Shown one piece after another: positions 1 to 10,890 of a DNA stretch of 64,000 nucleotides. Numbering within the stretch: the first letter of the stretch is position 1; each line of letters begins with the position of its first letter. Location: positions 5,758,926 through 5,822,925 of the forward strand of contig JAJEKV010000038.1 in the NCBI GenBank assembly GCA_021234155.1, written 5' to 3'. The translations under genes and the position numbers were made by a program. This DNA is from Isoetes taiwanensis. Lineage: Eukaryota > Streptophyta > Lycopodiopsida > Isoetales > Isoetaceae. The notes beneath the pieces are model-generated. The model saw nothing but the letters and a program-made list of their open reading frames with translations. It was not told where the DNA came from and ran no database searches.

Positions 1-1750
1 TTCGGTATACTTCGTTCCAGTTACGTATTGCTTTCCTCTCAGCCAGGATAGATATAAACTTTGGCGCATAGATATATATATAAGGAAGAAGGAAATTTTC
101 AAATGAGATAGATATAAACTTTTGGCATAGGGATCACAAAGGGTTTACCTTGGATGAATGCCTTTAGGCACAATGCAAATCCATCAAACAAAACAAGAAA
201 TGCAAAACTCCTTGAAGCTGAGATAATATTCCATTTTTTGCGAGATAAAATGGGTGTGGAGAGTCACGAGGCTTCTTTCAAACTCGTAAGTTCTTATTTG
301 GAAGATCAGGGCATACTTCATATATGCGTGGGTGGATGTCTTCTGAGGAAGAGCTGTACATCACGGGAAGGCTCGATGGGGCCTCTCTATATTTTGATTC
401 GAGAAAAATCTGAGCTGACTGGCCAGCCGATTTAGACCTAAGATTTTGTATTGATTCGAGGCCAAGTATTCTCTTTTCTTATCGATTGTAGGTATGTTGC
501 ACAATAATTTCAAGTGATTATTGTAGTCTAGACTTTGCTATTGAAGCGAGAGGACAAATCCATCCCCATTTATGGGGCGATGTAATGCATTAATGAAGCA
601 AATTCTATTTAGCGTGTAGAAGCGATTGGAGCATCCATTAGATCTACCCATGAAGGCTATGAAAGAATTTGAGACAATTTTGATGTCCATTGCCTGGATT
701 TTTGCAAGAACCAAGGGACCAGATGAGTATATGGGACCTTAAGGTAGGTAGAACCCATTAGATCGTTAAGAACTTCGCATTCTTTTCAATATGTGGGGCA
801 AGATCTTTGGCGGAAAATTGCACAAGGCAAGTAGAAACAACTCCACTAGTTGTTGAGCTGCCGGGCATAGTATCCGCGGAAAGGCAATACACACATCCAG
901 GTAAGGTAGAGATTCAAAGCAGTCTTTGGATCGTTCCCCTATTTACAGCCCTCACTTTTGTCGAGAAGTAGAAAAGCACTCTTAAGCACAGTGGTTTGGC
1001 ATACTCCCCATATTCTTTGAAATCTGAGGATCAAACAAGCACTCTCCACCAAACAACTTGGGCCAGAGCTATTATCTTCTTTGCGGAGGTATTTTTCATT
1101 TCTTCACCTAATATTTAAGTGCCATGCAGCGGCCACGGAGAAAGCTTTTCCCCTTTGGTTGGGTTGGCTTTGAAAACATAGTGCAGGCGCTCAATTATAG
1201 CAAGGTTTAGATATAAAGAAGCGTGGGCTTTGTATTTCTCTTTCGGCTTCTTTTTAGCAAAATGATACTTGAGGTACATTGCCTTAGAATCAAATCTTAT
1301 TTTTGAAGATATTGACAAGGGTAAGTCTTGGCGTTACAAAGGATTATGCTTCTTCGTGGTTTGCTAACTATCTTGTAGGTCAACTGCAAATTTAACCCTT
1401 CTCTACTTGATATTATTGGTATAAATGAAATCATGGAAGGTTAAGATTGCACAGGCATCATCCCAGAAGTAGATGTAAGAGCCATTCAAAAATATGATGA
1501 ATTAATTGTGATGATATATTCATTTTTGCTAATGATAAATAGCGTTTACTATATTCGAGGTTGCGAGATCATCTTACGTGATGAGATGTGCTTGCATTAC
1601 GCTCCTAAGGCGCACTCAAACGTGTAGTTAGTGTCCCTTCCTACATACATTTGTGTCATGGTTTTAACATAAGTTGTTAGGGAACATCAAACCAATGTGC
1701 CGTGCTCAGGGCAAATGAGCTGAGTGGCTGATATTCTTTGCCCTTGAGAC
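1..1750. other. Intergenic, no gene recognised
   Basis: AT-rich sequence. A 93-codon open frame at 154-435 (plus) and a 67-codon frame at 1,115-1,318 (minus) are present, but neither shows a motif I recognise, a flanking splice pattern or a homologous frame nearby. The first 130 bases contain a short duplication of the words gagatagatataaact / gatagatataaact. I see no RNA gene. Confidence 0.5.
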
Positions 1751-1752
1751 TT

Positions 1753-1800
1753 CAATAGAATAGAATAGAATAGATAGAATAGAATAAGAGATAGAATAGG
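1753..1800. repeat. TAGAA-type microsatellite
   Basis: About nine imperfect tandem copies of the pentamer AATAG/TAGAA, interrupted by units shortened to TAGA and by one AAGAGA interruption. This is a simple sequence repeat seen directly in the sequence. No coding role is suggested. Confidence 0.9.
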
Positions 1801-2734
1801 AAGACAAGAGATTGGAAGAGCAAATATATATTTCTCTAATGAAGCTTCTTTTATATGCACATTCACAATATACCAATTAAAGTCTTCTTATCACAGTTTA
1901 CAAAATCTTGGTTTTAGTCCCTGTGTCGATTTGGCACACAAAGGGCTTATTGGATGCCAAATAAAATGGAGTGCGGATGATCACTAGGCTATAGTAACCT
2001 TTGCCATGTCCATTTTATTTGCCTACATTGCTTTATATGCTCTATTAAGGTTCTAATCATGAAGGAAAAGTCTCAATGTAATTAAATCGGGCCCAATGTT
2101 TAAAATAATCAACATCCATAGATGGCAAAGCATACACCTTGACCTTGCATCAATGAGTGCGTCTTCAACTATTGGGTGTTTGTATTTTTCTATGTAGTTG
2201 TCATAAAATAAATAGTTTATTTCCATTTCATTTTAGGTCCATGTTTGTATTATGTAGGCCCTTTTTCAAAATAAGGATTCATTCTAAAATAGATATCCTC
2301 CATTGTTTTTACAGTTATGACGCACTGTGCATGAGTAAATTTGCATCAAGAATCTTAGATACTTGTATTTAAATAATATTCTTGGTCATTATCCTTGAGG
2401 AAGTTGGCATCGAGAAGCATTGCTGCCTTTGGAATTTACTATTCACTGTATGCAATTGGGTTTTCTTTGACATGTGACTAGTCAGGTCTTCTCTAGGGAG
2501 CTAAAACATCGTATATTGAATTTATGCACTTGAGAAATCTTGATATATAAGTAATGATATTATCTTAGAGAACATACTAGTCAATATGCATTGTAAATCA
2601 CATACCCACTCAAATGTTGAACTTGGCTTTGAGTCACAACTTGGATAATGCATATACAAGCATGGACACTGTAACTTTTCCAACATACATGCTAAAAAAA
2701 TAGCCTGCAAGTCTAAAATAGGTTGCTGAATAAA
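1801..2734. other. Intergenic, no gene recognised
   Basis: AT-rich sequence with only short chance frames (plus 2,157-2,372; minus 2,522-2,749). No domain, splice pattern or repeat is evident. Confidence 0.5.
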
Positions 2735-3245
2735 GAGGGCTCTCCACATGAAACTCTACCATTAAAATGGCATTTTTCCATAAATTTATCTAAATGTCAA
2801 CTATCATGCAACCATGTTACATTTCTTTTAAGGTAAGTCTAAAACGCATAGGGAACTTTTGAGGTGAAGCTCAAAATTTGAATCCCATTTTGTAATGGAA
2901 TTTGCTTGTGATCAAAAGAGGGCTCTTCATGAAAACTCTACATTAAAATGGCATTTTCCATAAATTTGTTCAAATATAGCTATATTTGACCAGTTCCTTT
3001 TAAAAGATTAGATGCAAAAACACACTTAGGGGAACTTTGAGGTGAGTCTCAAATTTACAGATCCATTTGTAATGGAATTTGTGATCAAAAGAGGAGCTCT
3101 CCATGAAAACTCTACCATTAAAATGGCATTTTTCCATAAATTTGTTCAAATGTCAACTATCATGCAACCCGGTTCTTTTAAAGATGCGTCCCCTAAAACA
3201 CATAGGGAACTTTTAAGGAATTGAATCTCAAATTTTTGTATCATT
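2735..3245. repeat. Three-copy tandem repeat, unit about 175-183 bp
   Basis: Three head-to-tail units begin at 2,735, 2,918 and 3,091, each with a gagggctct-like word followed by catgaaaactctac. Each then repeats the words taaaatggcattttccataaattt, a CAACTATCATGCAACC-like stretch (degraded in unit 2), a cacatagggaact-like stretch and ccatttgtaatggaatttg, in the same order. The units differ by small indels and substitutions. The unit length is near that of many plant satellites, but three copies do not show a satellite array. Confidence 0.85.
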
Positions 3246-4059
3246 TGAGGCACTTTGACATCTTATGGTTTGAGGAGATCATTGGAGATTATTTTCACCC
3301 CAATTCTAAGTTGAGCTGAAACTCAGTCACTTAGTGCATTTAGGAAGAAGCGTTAGCGGCGGCCTTGGGCGCGCGACCGAGGTTCTGTAATAAATAAGAT
3401 ACTCTTTATAGTGTCACTTAATTTTACTCTAGTTAAAATATATTATACTCAATTTTAGGCGTTGAAACTTGATATTTAAAATTCAATTGGTAAAGTTATT
3501 AGAGCATGAATGGGCATGGAGATGAATGTAGTGAGTGAATGTTTGCATCTTGATCACATTAGGAGTTCTTGACATCGCTATATGGAATATTGTGATTGTG
3601 TGCACATGTTTTGTTTGATTGGTTCTTTGGCATCTTTTCACTCCTTATGTAAAGTAGCTTCATTTTATGTTTGAGCTATTTTTTGTTTGATGCCAAAAGA
3701 AATTGCGTAGTTTGAAGCACACAGCATTCTTATACGCAAACAATCCTTAGCTCTACTTATATGATTCTCTTGGTACGCCCCTCTTCGTTTGAGGGGCTAA
3801 CCAGGTACAATACAATTGCTTTGCCATTCAAAGATTTAGGTACGCCTTGGCACACCCTACCAACAACTTATGTTTTACTGTGAAAGCATGGCATCCGATT
3901 TTGGATAGTTTCTTTGCATAATGTGGATTAATAGATGGCGAGTTGTTCAAAATTTTGATTCAATCAAAGGTTTACATACAAAGCAGTTTTTTAGCAAAGG
4001 CTGCTTCTAAGTATCGAATAAATGGCAAGAGCACTTGCTGGTTGTCAATGTAACATGGA
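3246..4059. other. Intergenic, no gene recognised
   Basis: AT-rich sequence without recognisable domains. A short GC-rich patch (about 3,355-3,385) stands out from its surroundings but is too short to interpret. Confidence 0.45.
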
Positions 4060-4670
4060 AAAAGAATCTGATCAATACCAAATAGTAGGAGGTAGACACA
4101 CAAAAGAAATAGTGCTCAATAGTCTCATCCTTTTCTTGCATAATGGGCAAAGTGTTGTTGACATTAGTCCGAATCTATGGACAAGCACATTGACAGCAGG
4201 GGCATCTATGAGAATCACGCCACCAAAGCATATGCACCTTAGGATGAAGTAGTTTATCCCAAGCCAAGTCCACATCACGCCTCAATTGGGATGTAGAATT
4301 TGGAAAGGGACCACTTGAGTGGATGGTGGAAGGGAAAGGATATCACCAATTTTGACAAGTAGCTTATACATAGAGTTCACGGCCTATGCTTTCCGTGAAC
4401 ACTTTGAGTGGGAAATCCACATGCACTTCAATAGCCTCTGAAACAGCAGGATGGCGGATTACCCGGCAACCTTTTGCCAAATAGATTACATCCCATTGGG
4501 ACAACAAAATTTGGTTTAGAAAGACCTCCGAATTAGAAACACTAGCAGAACTCATAAATACCACAATTTGGGGTCCATGTTATAAGCAGTTGGATATGAT
4601 TGGCATATGTAGTATGGCATTGGTATAATTAGTAGTCTTGAAGTCAGGTACAATCAAGCGAACAATAATG
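4060..4670 (-). pseudogene. LINE-type retrotransposon relic, RT zinc-binding (zf-RVT) region
   Basis: Read on the minus strand and allowing frameshifts, the stretch gives words typical of the region after the reverse transcriptase of plant non-LTR elements: PDFKTTNY near 4,650, then AWDKLLHPKVHMLWWR near 4,255, then a C-P-L-C pair near 4,140-4,152, then DETIEHYFF and a final cysteine near 4,100. The WxxL-HPKV-WW segment followed by CPLC, H and C is the layout of the zf-RVT domain. The frame changes at least twice and no catalytic YADD-containing domain is visible upstream, so this is a truncated, non-functional fragment. The family call is by motif order only. Confidence 0.65.
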
Positions 4671-6725
4671 ATGCAATTGATACTTTGCGGTTAAGGCTAA
4701 CTCAAATTGTATAGAAATAACTTGTAGAGCTAGTGTGTCTAGAGTGTGATATATGATTTATGTAATAAGTGACCTATAATGCGAAGAAGGGGTCGAGCAT
4801 AATATAGACACATGAATATAGTTTTAGAAGTTGTTAAAATAAAAGCGAGAATCGGTCTTCGAGAATCACGTAGGTTTGAAAATAAACGATGAGAACTAAA
4901 CATTGGGAAATTGTCTCGATAGTGATGATCCCAGAGACCAGTGTATAGAGATAACTAAAATCGGTCTGATGCATACTCGAATATCATACCTAAGTCTAAA
5001 TTCAAATCCGCCTTGTGTATGTGATTAGAAAATAGAATCTAGGGTAATAAAAGTGGCTAAAATTTGCCAAATGGCGATTTTTTTAGACCTTTAGTCAAAT
5101 TTCATGGCTAAAAATTTTATAAAAGTGAGAAAAAAACATAATTTAACCACTCCAAAGGGTATAAATTTTGAGCAGCTTAGGATTTTAGCGGGATTGTTCT
5201 TTGCATAGTGTCTTAGATAAGCCTTCTCTAAAGTTGATTAGGAGGCCTGATCAATTCAAATATGCATACCAATTCTATTGAGGGACTGTTTCATTTGGAA
5301 TTGCCATTAGTTACACCTCAATCATGTTTTGAATTTGTCTATAAGTTGTTTAGGTTAAAATACTATGAAGAGAATGTTACATGATGTGCATTTTAAGCTT
5401 TAAATAGTAGTGCTCTCTTCTTGCAATTGTTGACCCTAAAGGGGCTTTATCCACCAAATTTACCATTTGGATGCATTTGACCTAGCGTAAACATGCATGT
5501 TCCTTAATGATATTGTTTGTTCCTTATGGTGTACTGAACAACTTTGTTGTCGTTTTATAAAAAACATATTGAATCGATGTCATTCATACACTAATCGATT
5601 ACTCAAGTTTGAAGTTAAATAGTTGCACTTTAGGGACCAAGAAAAATTCGCCAACATGAATTTAAGTATCATATCAATTTTACATTTTAGCAGTGGGAGA
5701 GATAATTAAAGGGCTTTATTTTATGGAATTTGTAAAAGAAAAATCTAAGAACTTTAGTTTTCATAGGTTTAGCCAACCTTAATTTGAATAAGAAAACATT
5801 TAGAGTAACTAAAATTTACCACTGATAGAATCGACAAAAATTTTTCAATGGTTCGGTAAGACTTTTTAGCATTGAAAATAAAAAGTGAGAAAGGGAATGG
5901 ATTAGATATAAGTTCTTTACATTGAAGGGTGATTTACATTGTGAAGTTTTTCTTCCTTTTTTTTGTCTTCAAAATAGATTAAAGTGCTATCAATTGCCAC
6001 TTTATATCACAACTTGGTGTGATCTATCTTATTCACCAAATACAAACATTATATCAAACTAATTGGTGCTACTTTCGGCTACAAGGTTGTCAAAAGAACT
6101 AGAGGAGTCCTAGATCTACGAGCAGAAGAACTGTCCTAGACTCTCCTCTAGATCAAACGCTCACCTATCTTCAACCTAGAAATGGCAAATCCGGCAACAT
6201 GTACCGGCCATTTAATTATGTAAACTTTAAAACAGGCCATGCAGCTCTTTTTGTATACTTGCTTAAAACTTTCACTAGAGGACGCAAAATAGTAAGCTGT
6301 GGAAGGACACTTTGCAATTTATTTGCAATTTAACTTGCCATGCCTATCTCACATCAAACTATAATATTGTTCTCTAATGAGAGAAAACTACAAAGTTTTA
6401 AAAGTCAAAAACAAATAAATTTTGCTTTCTATTGGCACTTCATGTTTTCTGATTGGGTTTAAGGCAGTTGAATTACCAAAGCATAAATAATAAAACTCTT
6501 GAATAAGTTACACTGAAGGAACCTTAGAAGCTGGGCTCACAGTATAGGTGTCTTGGAAGGTTTTACTCAACCTTCACTCCGCGTATTCCCATTATCATGT
6601 ACCAGAATCTTAAGGATCAAGGCAGGGCCACCTTGTTTAGAAATCATAATTGCAGTAGTTAGTGCCATTTCCTCCTATTTTGGAGACACAGAATTTTGCC
6701 ATACCTTGGCTTTTAGTATTAATAC
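4671..6725. other. Intergenic, no gene recognised
   Basis: AT-rich sequence with no supported gene. It may contain more 5' sequence of the decayed LINE, but I could not read any reverse transcriptase motif here on either strand. Confidence 0.45.
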
Positions 6726-7063
6726 CTTAACTTTAGCATGTTTTAAAATGATTTCTAACAGGCTGAACCCAATAAAGTGCATTAAGATGCAACAAGTTTG
6801 TCAACAAATGGAAATGTTCAATTTCCTCTTGTACACTAGATGCCTACCTGCAGAATTTCGTTTAGAGGCTTGCAGAGGCTGGTTTCAAATCCCCAGGGTG
6901 CAATGCACTTCACTTGTAGTCATTGGTCAAAATCTTCATGGACTTCGTATAGTCACAGGAAGCAAAATGTCACGAATAAAGGCAAACAAAGTAATGCAGA
7001 ACCACTTCTTTAGTTTCCTAAATACTCCAAAAGATTCCAAAGATCAAGGGGGAAAATACTTAC

Positions 7064-7542
7064 ATTTACATACAGTGCTTCCTCCAGGGCCCGCTCCACT
7101 AATAGTTATTTTCTCCATGGCAACACAATGTACTTGATATAGTCTATGCATGGATTACCTTCTACAATATTTGGAGAACAAAATGCCTTTTATTTTTCTT
7201 GACTTCATTCTGTGAGACAGCAATAAGAAGCAAAACAAATTTTGAGGCAACGAAAATTCATTAACATGTGAAACCTCATCATCACTCCATAAAGATGCAT
7301 GATTCTGGTTGTGCTTTTGGCATACTTCATTTTGGCCTCCCAATCCAGGCAGCATATCTTATTCTTCTGATTAGTTTTACATTTCCTAAAAAGTCCAAAA
7401 TTTGAATTCTATTGCAATCAACATGAAAAAGGATACTATGAGAAATGATGGGTGGCTTGTGAACCTCTTGGAATGTCATCACAATGCTCGAGCCAGCAAA
7501 CCTACAATTTTCTTATCCATTCAAGGATGCCAATGTCTCGGC
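7064..7542 (-). pseudogene. TyrRS-like C-terminal catalytic exons (KMSKS region to VEGNPC)
   Basis: Three consecutive minus-strand exons can be inferred. One starts after a CTAG acceptor at 7,543, carries MDKKIVGLLAR and ends near PIISH (about 7,450). The next carries MLPGL, a KM..AKS-like loop where KMSKS is expected, and DDEV-HVNE (about 7,245-7,360). The last, after a CACAG acceptor at 7,211, carries KAFCSPNIVEGNPC, DYIKYIV and EKITI, and ends with a GTAAGT donor at 7,063. Order and spacing match TyrRS. The lysines of the KMSKS loop cannot be placed with confidence because the frame changes inside it. Confidence 0.75.
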
Positions 7543-10500
7543 CTAGAAAGAACAATATACTTATAGACTTTATCACGTCACAAACATTTTTAAAAACTTA
7601 CTTTTAGGAAAAAGACTTCGCACATGTCATACATAGGTATAACAGGTCAACCGCAGAGTTCCTCATGTTCCTTAGCTAGTTGCCCATTATCGCCCATGTC
7701 GGCAAAGATCAAACACCTGTCATCAAAATTTAAATGAAAAGGTCTTTAAAGACAAATACTAAACAAAATGACGGCTTTCTACTTGAAGACAACCTGAAGA
7801 TTAGCGGAAGATACGGCTGGCGTCACACGATATCCACATCAAGATTAGCCCAGTATTCCATTGGCTAGATTGCATTTATGACCTCGGAAGCCCATACAAC
7901 CTCCACCTTATCTAGCCTCATGCAATAGCTTTCCAGATCTCTATCATGTACTGCCCAATTGTTCCTAGCTTTTTTCCATTTGGATTTTCATCTTGCTTGA
8001 ATCAGTCCAGTGTGCCTTCTGTTGTGAAATCAGTCTGCCATCCAAAATTTGAATGTGCATCCTGTAATCAGCCAACTGGTTCACAACAAGTGCTTACAAA
8101 ATACCCTGCATAGATAAATTTTACTAAATAAGTATGTTTATAAAACGGTAGGAAGATATCATAAAATCAAATGCAGGCTTACAAATCTGAAACGACAAAC
8201 TAATGAGATTGGTAAGACGAGAAGGATAACAATGTAAGAAGTCAACTACTCCCATGGCATAACAGAAAAAAGCATTACAGGATGCGAAAGTTCTCATAAC
8301 ATTGTTGGCCGGTCCCTAATAACATTTTATAGATTGCTAAGACTGAAAATGTTCCCGTTCCATGAGGACTACTTATACAAATTAGACAGATGTGCTTTTA
8401 CAAAAAATCCAAAATGTTTTGCTTGAGAACAAATTAGATACACAATAATGTAAGAAATATAGATTTCAATAATGGTTCTCTTTTTAAATGCATTATCAAG
8501 ATGTGAAGGCATATTTTGCAAATCAAACATGTTAGCAACTCAGATCTAAGCTGGCGCTTATTGTACTCTTGACCTTATCATAATAAAATTGTGCATCTGA
8601 TAAAAGCCAAGAATTCCATAATTGCACCGCATTCAGCATAAAGGAAGAACATAGCATTGGGTACCTTGATAGAAGGACCTTTTGCATCCTACTTGCCTCA
8701 GTACCTATCATTCCAATCTTTTATAATTTGTAATTTTATTACTATACGGGATGACACCATATAGCCTTACAATAAACAGTTATTCTAGAAATTATTCTGG
8801 GTATTTTAGATTACTTTAGCTCTTCACTATCTTCCCCAATGTTCTTCTTCCAGCCTCATAGGGAAGAACCTGTACTTTCTGTGACTGTTGCTGGCCATTG
8901 CACCCCCCATAACTCACAATACGCTAATATAAGGCAATATATATGGAGAATTACCCTCAGTTTTTGACAGCCTAGTTGTCCACACACAGACTGCTCTCCA
9001 AATATCATAATTGATTCCAGCAAAAGAGCAGCTCTAAAAGAAAAGCAAAAGAAACCTAAAACAGTTAAAAAACAAGACATGTTTAGCGTCGATTCTTGGC
9101 ATGAGATCCTAGCCATAGAAAACTACCCAGTTCCTCTGAAGGATCTCGCATTTGGACTGCCCGTTTTCCTTTTGTTTGCATGTATCGTTTCATTATCTAA
9201 CCTTATAATGGAGCTTATATTTGTGACGTCTGCATGATGTATCAAGTCCATCATTTTGTTTTCCTTATGAATAGGTACCTTTATATAACTTCTAGCAGCA
9301 ATGTGTCACTCCATGTGACAACCCCCTTCACAAGTCTTTGGAAGGAGGTAAATTAAGGAGATGCAAAAGGCTGCTAAATATCCTTTTTCTTTCCCTGTCT
9401 TCCTCAACATGTGTCAAAGCCAGGCCATGGTCTTTTGCTTCGCGGTTTATCTCTGCATGTTCACTGATCATGAAGTCAAAGGTACTTCCTCATGAGGTGG
9501 ATTGTTTGGATGATGATATTTGTAGTAGATCTTATAGGAAAGAAGTTAAGTTCAGTTAGCCTATCTTAAGTTAGTCTGTCTATTGCCTTGCATATAAAAA
9601 GATAGAGATTCCCTCAATTCTTTTGCTGAACCCTATGGTGATGATGACAGATATCCTGACAGCTGAGTTTCCATTTGATCATAAAGCTTCCATGATCCTG
9701 CAATACGTTTCCCAGCCTTACTGCAGAAATCATGGAGCATAATCACTCTGACACACTATTCTAGGTGCTAGAATTTCCATCTGTCCAATCAAAATAATTC
9801 TATCGATTGAAGGAAACAAAAGTTCGTCTAGTCCAGGCTTGCCTTTTAGTTGCCTGGACTAAGATGGAGGTAACTGGGAAGATAGGAAATGTTACCAGAG
9901 TTCCATCAGCTTTATTCCAACACACATATAAGGCGAATGAGATATAGAGGCGGCCCGAACCACATAGTTTTTTGGAATATAAATACATGTCCCTCACTTG
10001 TTCCAGTGGAGTCCAGTATGATCAAGAACTATTTCCTTGGATGTCAGCTTTTATAGCCAAAATTCAGTAAGCTTTGGCATTTTATTAAGATTGTCAAACA
10101 CACATTATACATAAATTTAATGATTTCAAAATGCATCTTCCACGTTGCTTGTACCTCTGTATGCATCAAGGTTATAAATGGTTTCCACAAACTGCCATCC
10201 AACCATTTGCGATATGGATGAAAGTATTTGCATTATGCAAAAGGATTCTCCTTTTCATATCAATTACTCCCTCTAAAAATTCTAACTACCAACGAGGTGA
10301 AGCAACAAGCGGAACTGAGCCGAAGGACAGCAATAATCCTAAATTATTACATTGCAGGTTCCTGGGGAAGTCAAACATGAAACTCCCTTCAAGAAGAGAG
10401 AACAAGGATGACATTCTTGGCTGCAGTTATTTATTTGAATCACATGTTTCCTAATAGCTCTACACAACGCCCACTGTGACATTATGGTCAAGATCAGTAG

Positions 10501-10749
10501 TGTCCTGCAGAGAACAAAACACCCATCTACAGGCATGAAACACGCATGGCTGTAGGGAATGGAAGTAGAAGTTTTGCTTCTCCCAATGCTGCTGCAGCAG
10601 CATGGGTGCAGCCAGCTTGTCAAAACATCATTGTGCATAGGCCTCCACCGTTGACAAACTATATGAGGCTCAAGCTTTTCCCATTCCTTTACAAAACTCT
10701 GCAAGTTATGACTTTACTATATATGTTTTTGCTCTAATCTTTACAGGTC

Positions 10750-10890
10750 AAGGTGAATAAGGCTACACAAGCCAAGATGCATTCTCCCCGAAGGCTCGAA
10801 CGCATCCACACCAAACTGGTGACTTGTTTTTGATTCAACAACTGGGACAATTCATCATCTGAAACTCAGAAACTCTGCGACTCTCTGAAA
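10750..10890 (-). pseudogene. TyrRS-like N-terminal exon with HIGH-region remnant
   Basis: The minus strand reads DELSQLLNQK, then after a frame change KSPVWC, then after another frame change DAFEPSGRMHLG. In eukaryotic TyrRS the same order is E-L-x-x-L-L-x-x-K-P-x-P-V-x-Y-D-G-F-E-P-S-G-R-M-H-I-A-Q-G. The final histidine lies in the ATP-binding HIGH-equivalent. Two small frame disruptions within 40 codons make the exon unusable as read. A weaker candidate for the next exon (INVNKLTSAGC region) lies near 10,590-10,630 as VLTS followed after a 2-nt gap by GC. I am unsure of that one. Confidence 0.7.

Larger units (their letters stand above)
6726..10890 (-). pseudogene. Tyrosyl-tRNA synthetase-like gene copy, intron-containing and frame-broken
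   Basis: Cytosolic TyrRS (class I) charges tRNA-Tyr. On the minus strand, separated blocks appear in the correct protein order. They are DELSQLLNQK and FEPSGRMHLG (10,772-10,855; the HIGH-motif region, HIAQ in most eukaryotes), a broken VADWF (about 8,021-8,041), LGTIGQYMIEIWKA (7,922-7,968), LDKVEVVWASEVINA (7,872-7,914), RQPYLP (about 7,810-7,830), a CMTCA plus EVFFLK block (7,602-7,635), KKPPIISH-like sequence (about 7,450), MLPGL with a degenerate KMSKS loop and SDDEV-HVNE (7,245-7,355), SPNIVEGNPCIDYIKYIV (about 7,110-7,170), SALHPGDLKPASA (about 6,885-6,925) and PVRNHF (6,744-6,762). Several blocks end at good splice sites (GTAAGT donors at 7,063 and 7,601), so this is a duplicated gene rather than a processed copy. 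Frames shift several times and stops interrupt VADWF and INA-PMEYW. The interval 8,060-10,740 would be one or two large introns. It could be a true pseudogene or a real gene damaged by sequence errors. Confidence 0.82.

Noticed and set aside
154-435. 93-codon plus-strand frame near the left edge
   Set aside because: The N-terminal 60 residues look protein-like, but I could not assign a family or see adjoining exons, so I mention it only within the intergenic entry.
6553-7137. 194-codon plus-strand open frame, among the longest in the window
   Set aside because: It is antisense to the last three TyrRS-like exons on the minus strand and has no motif of its own, so it is a shadow frame.
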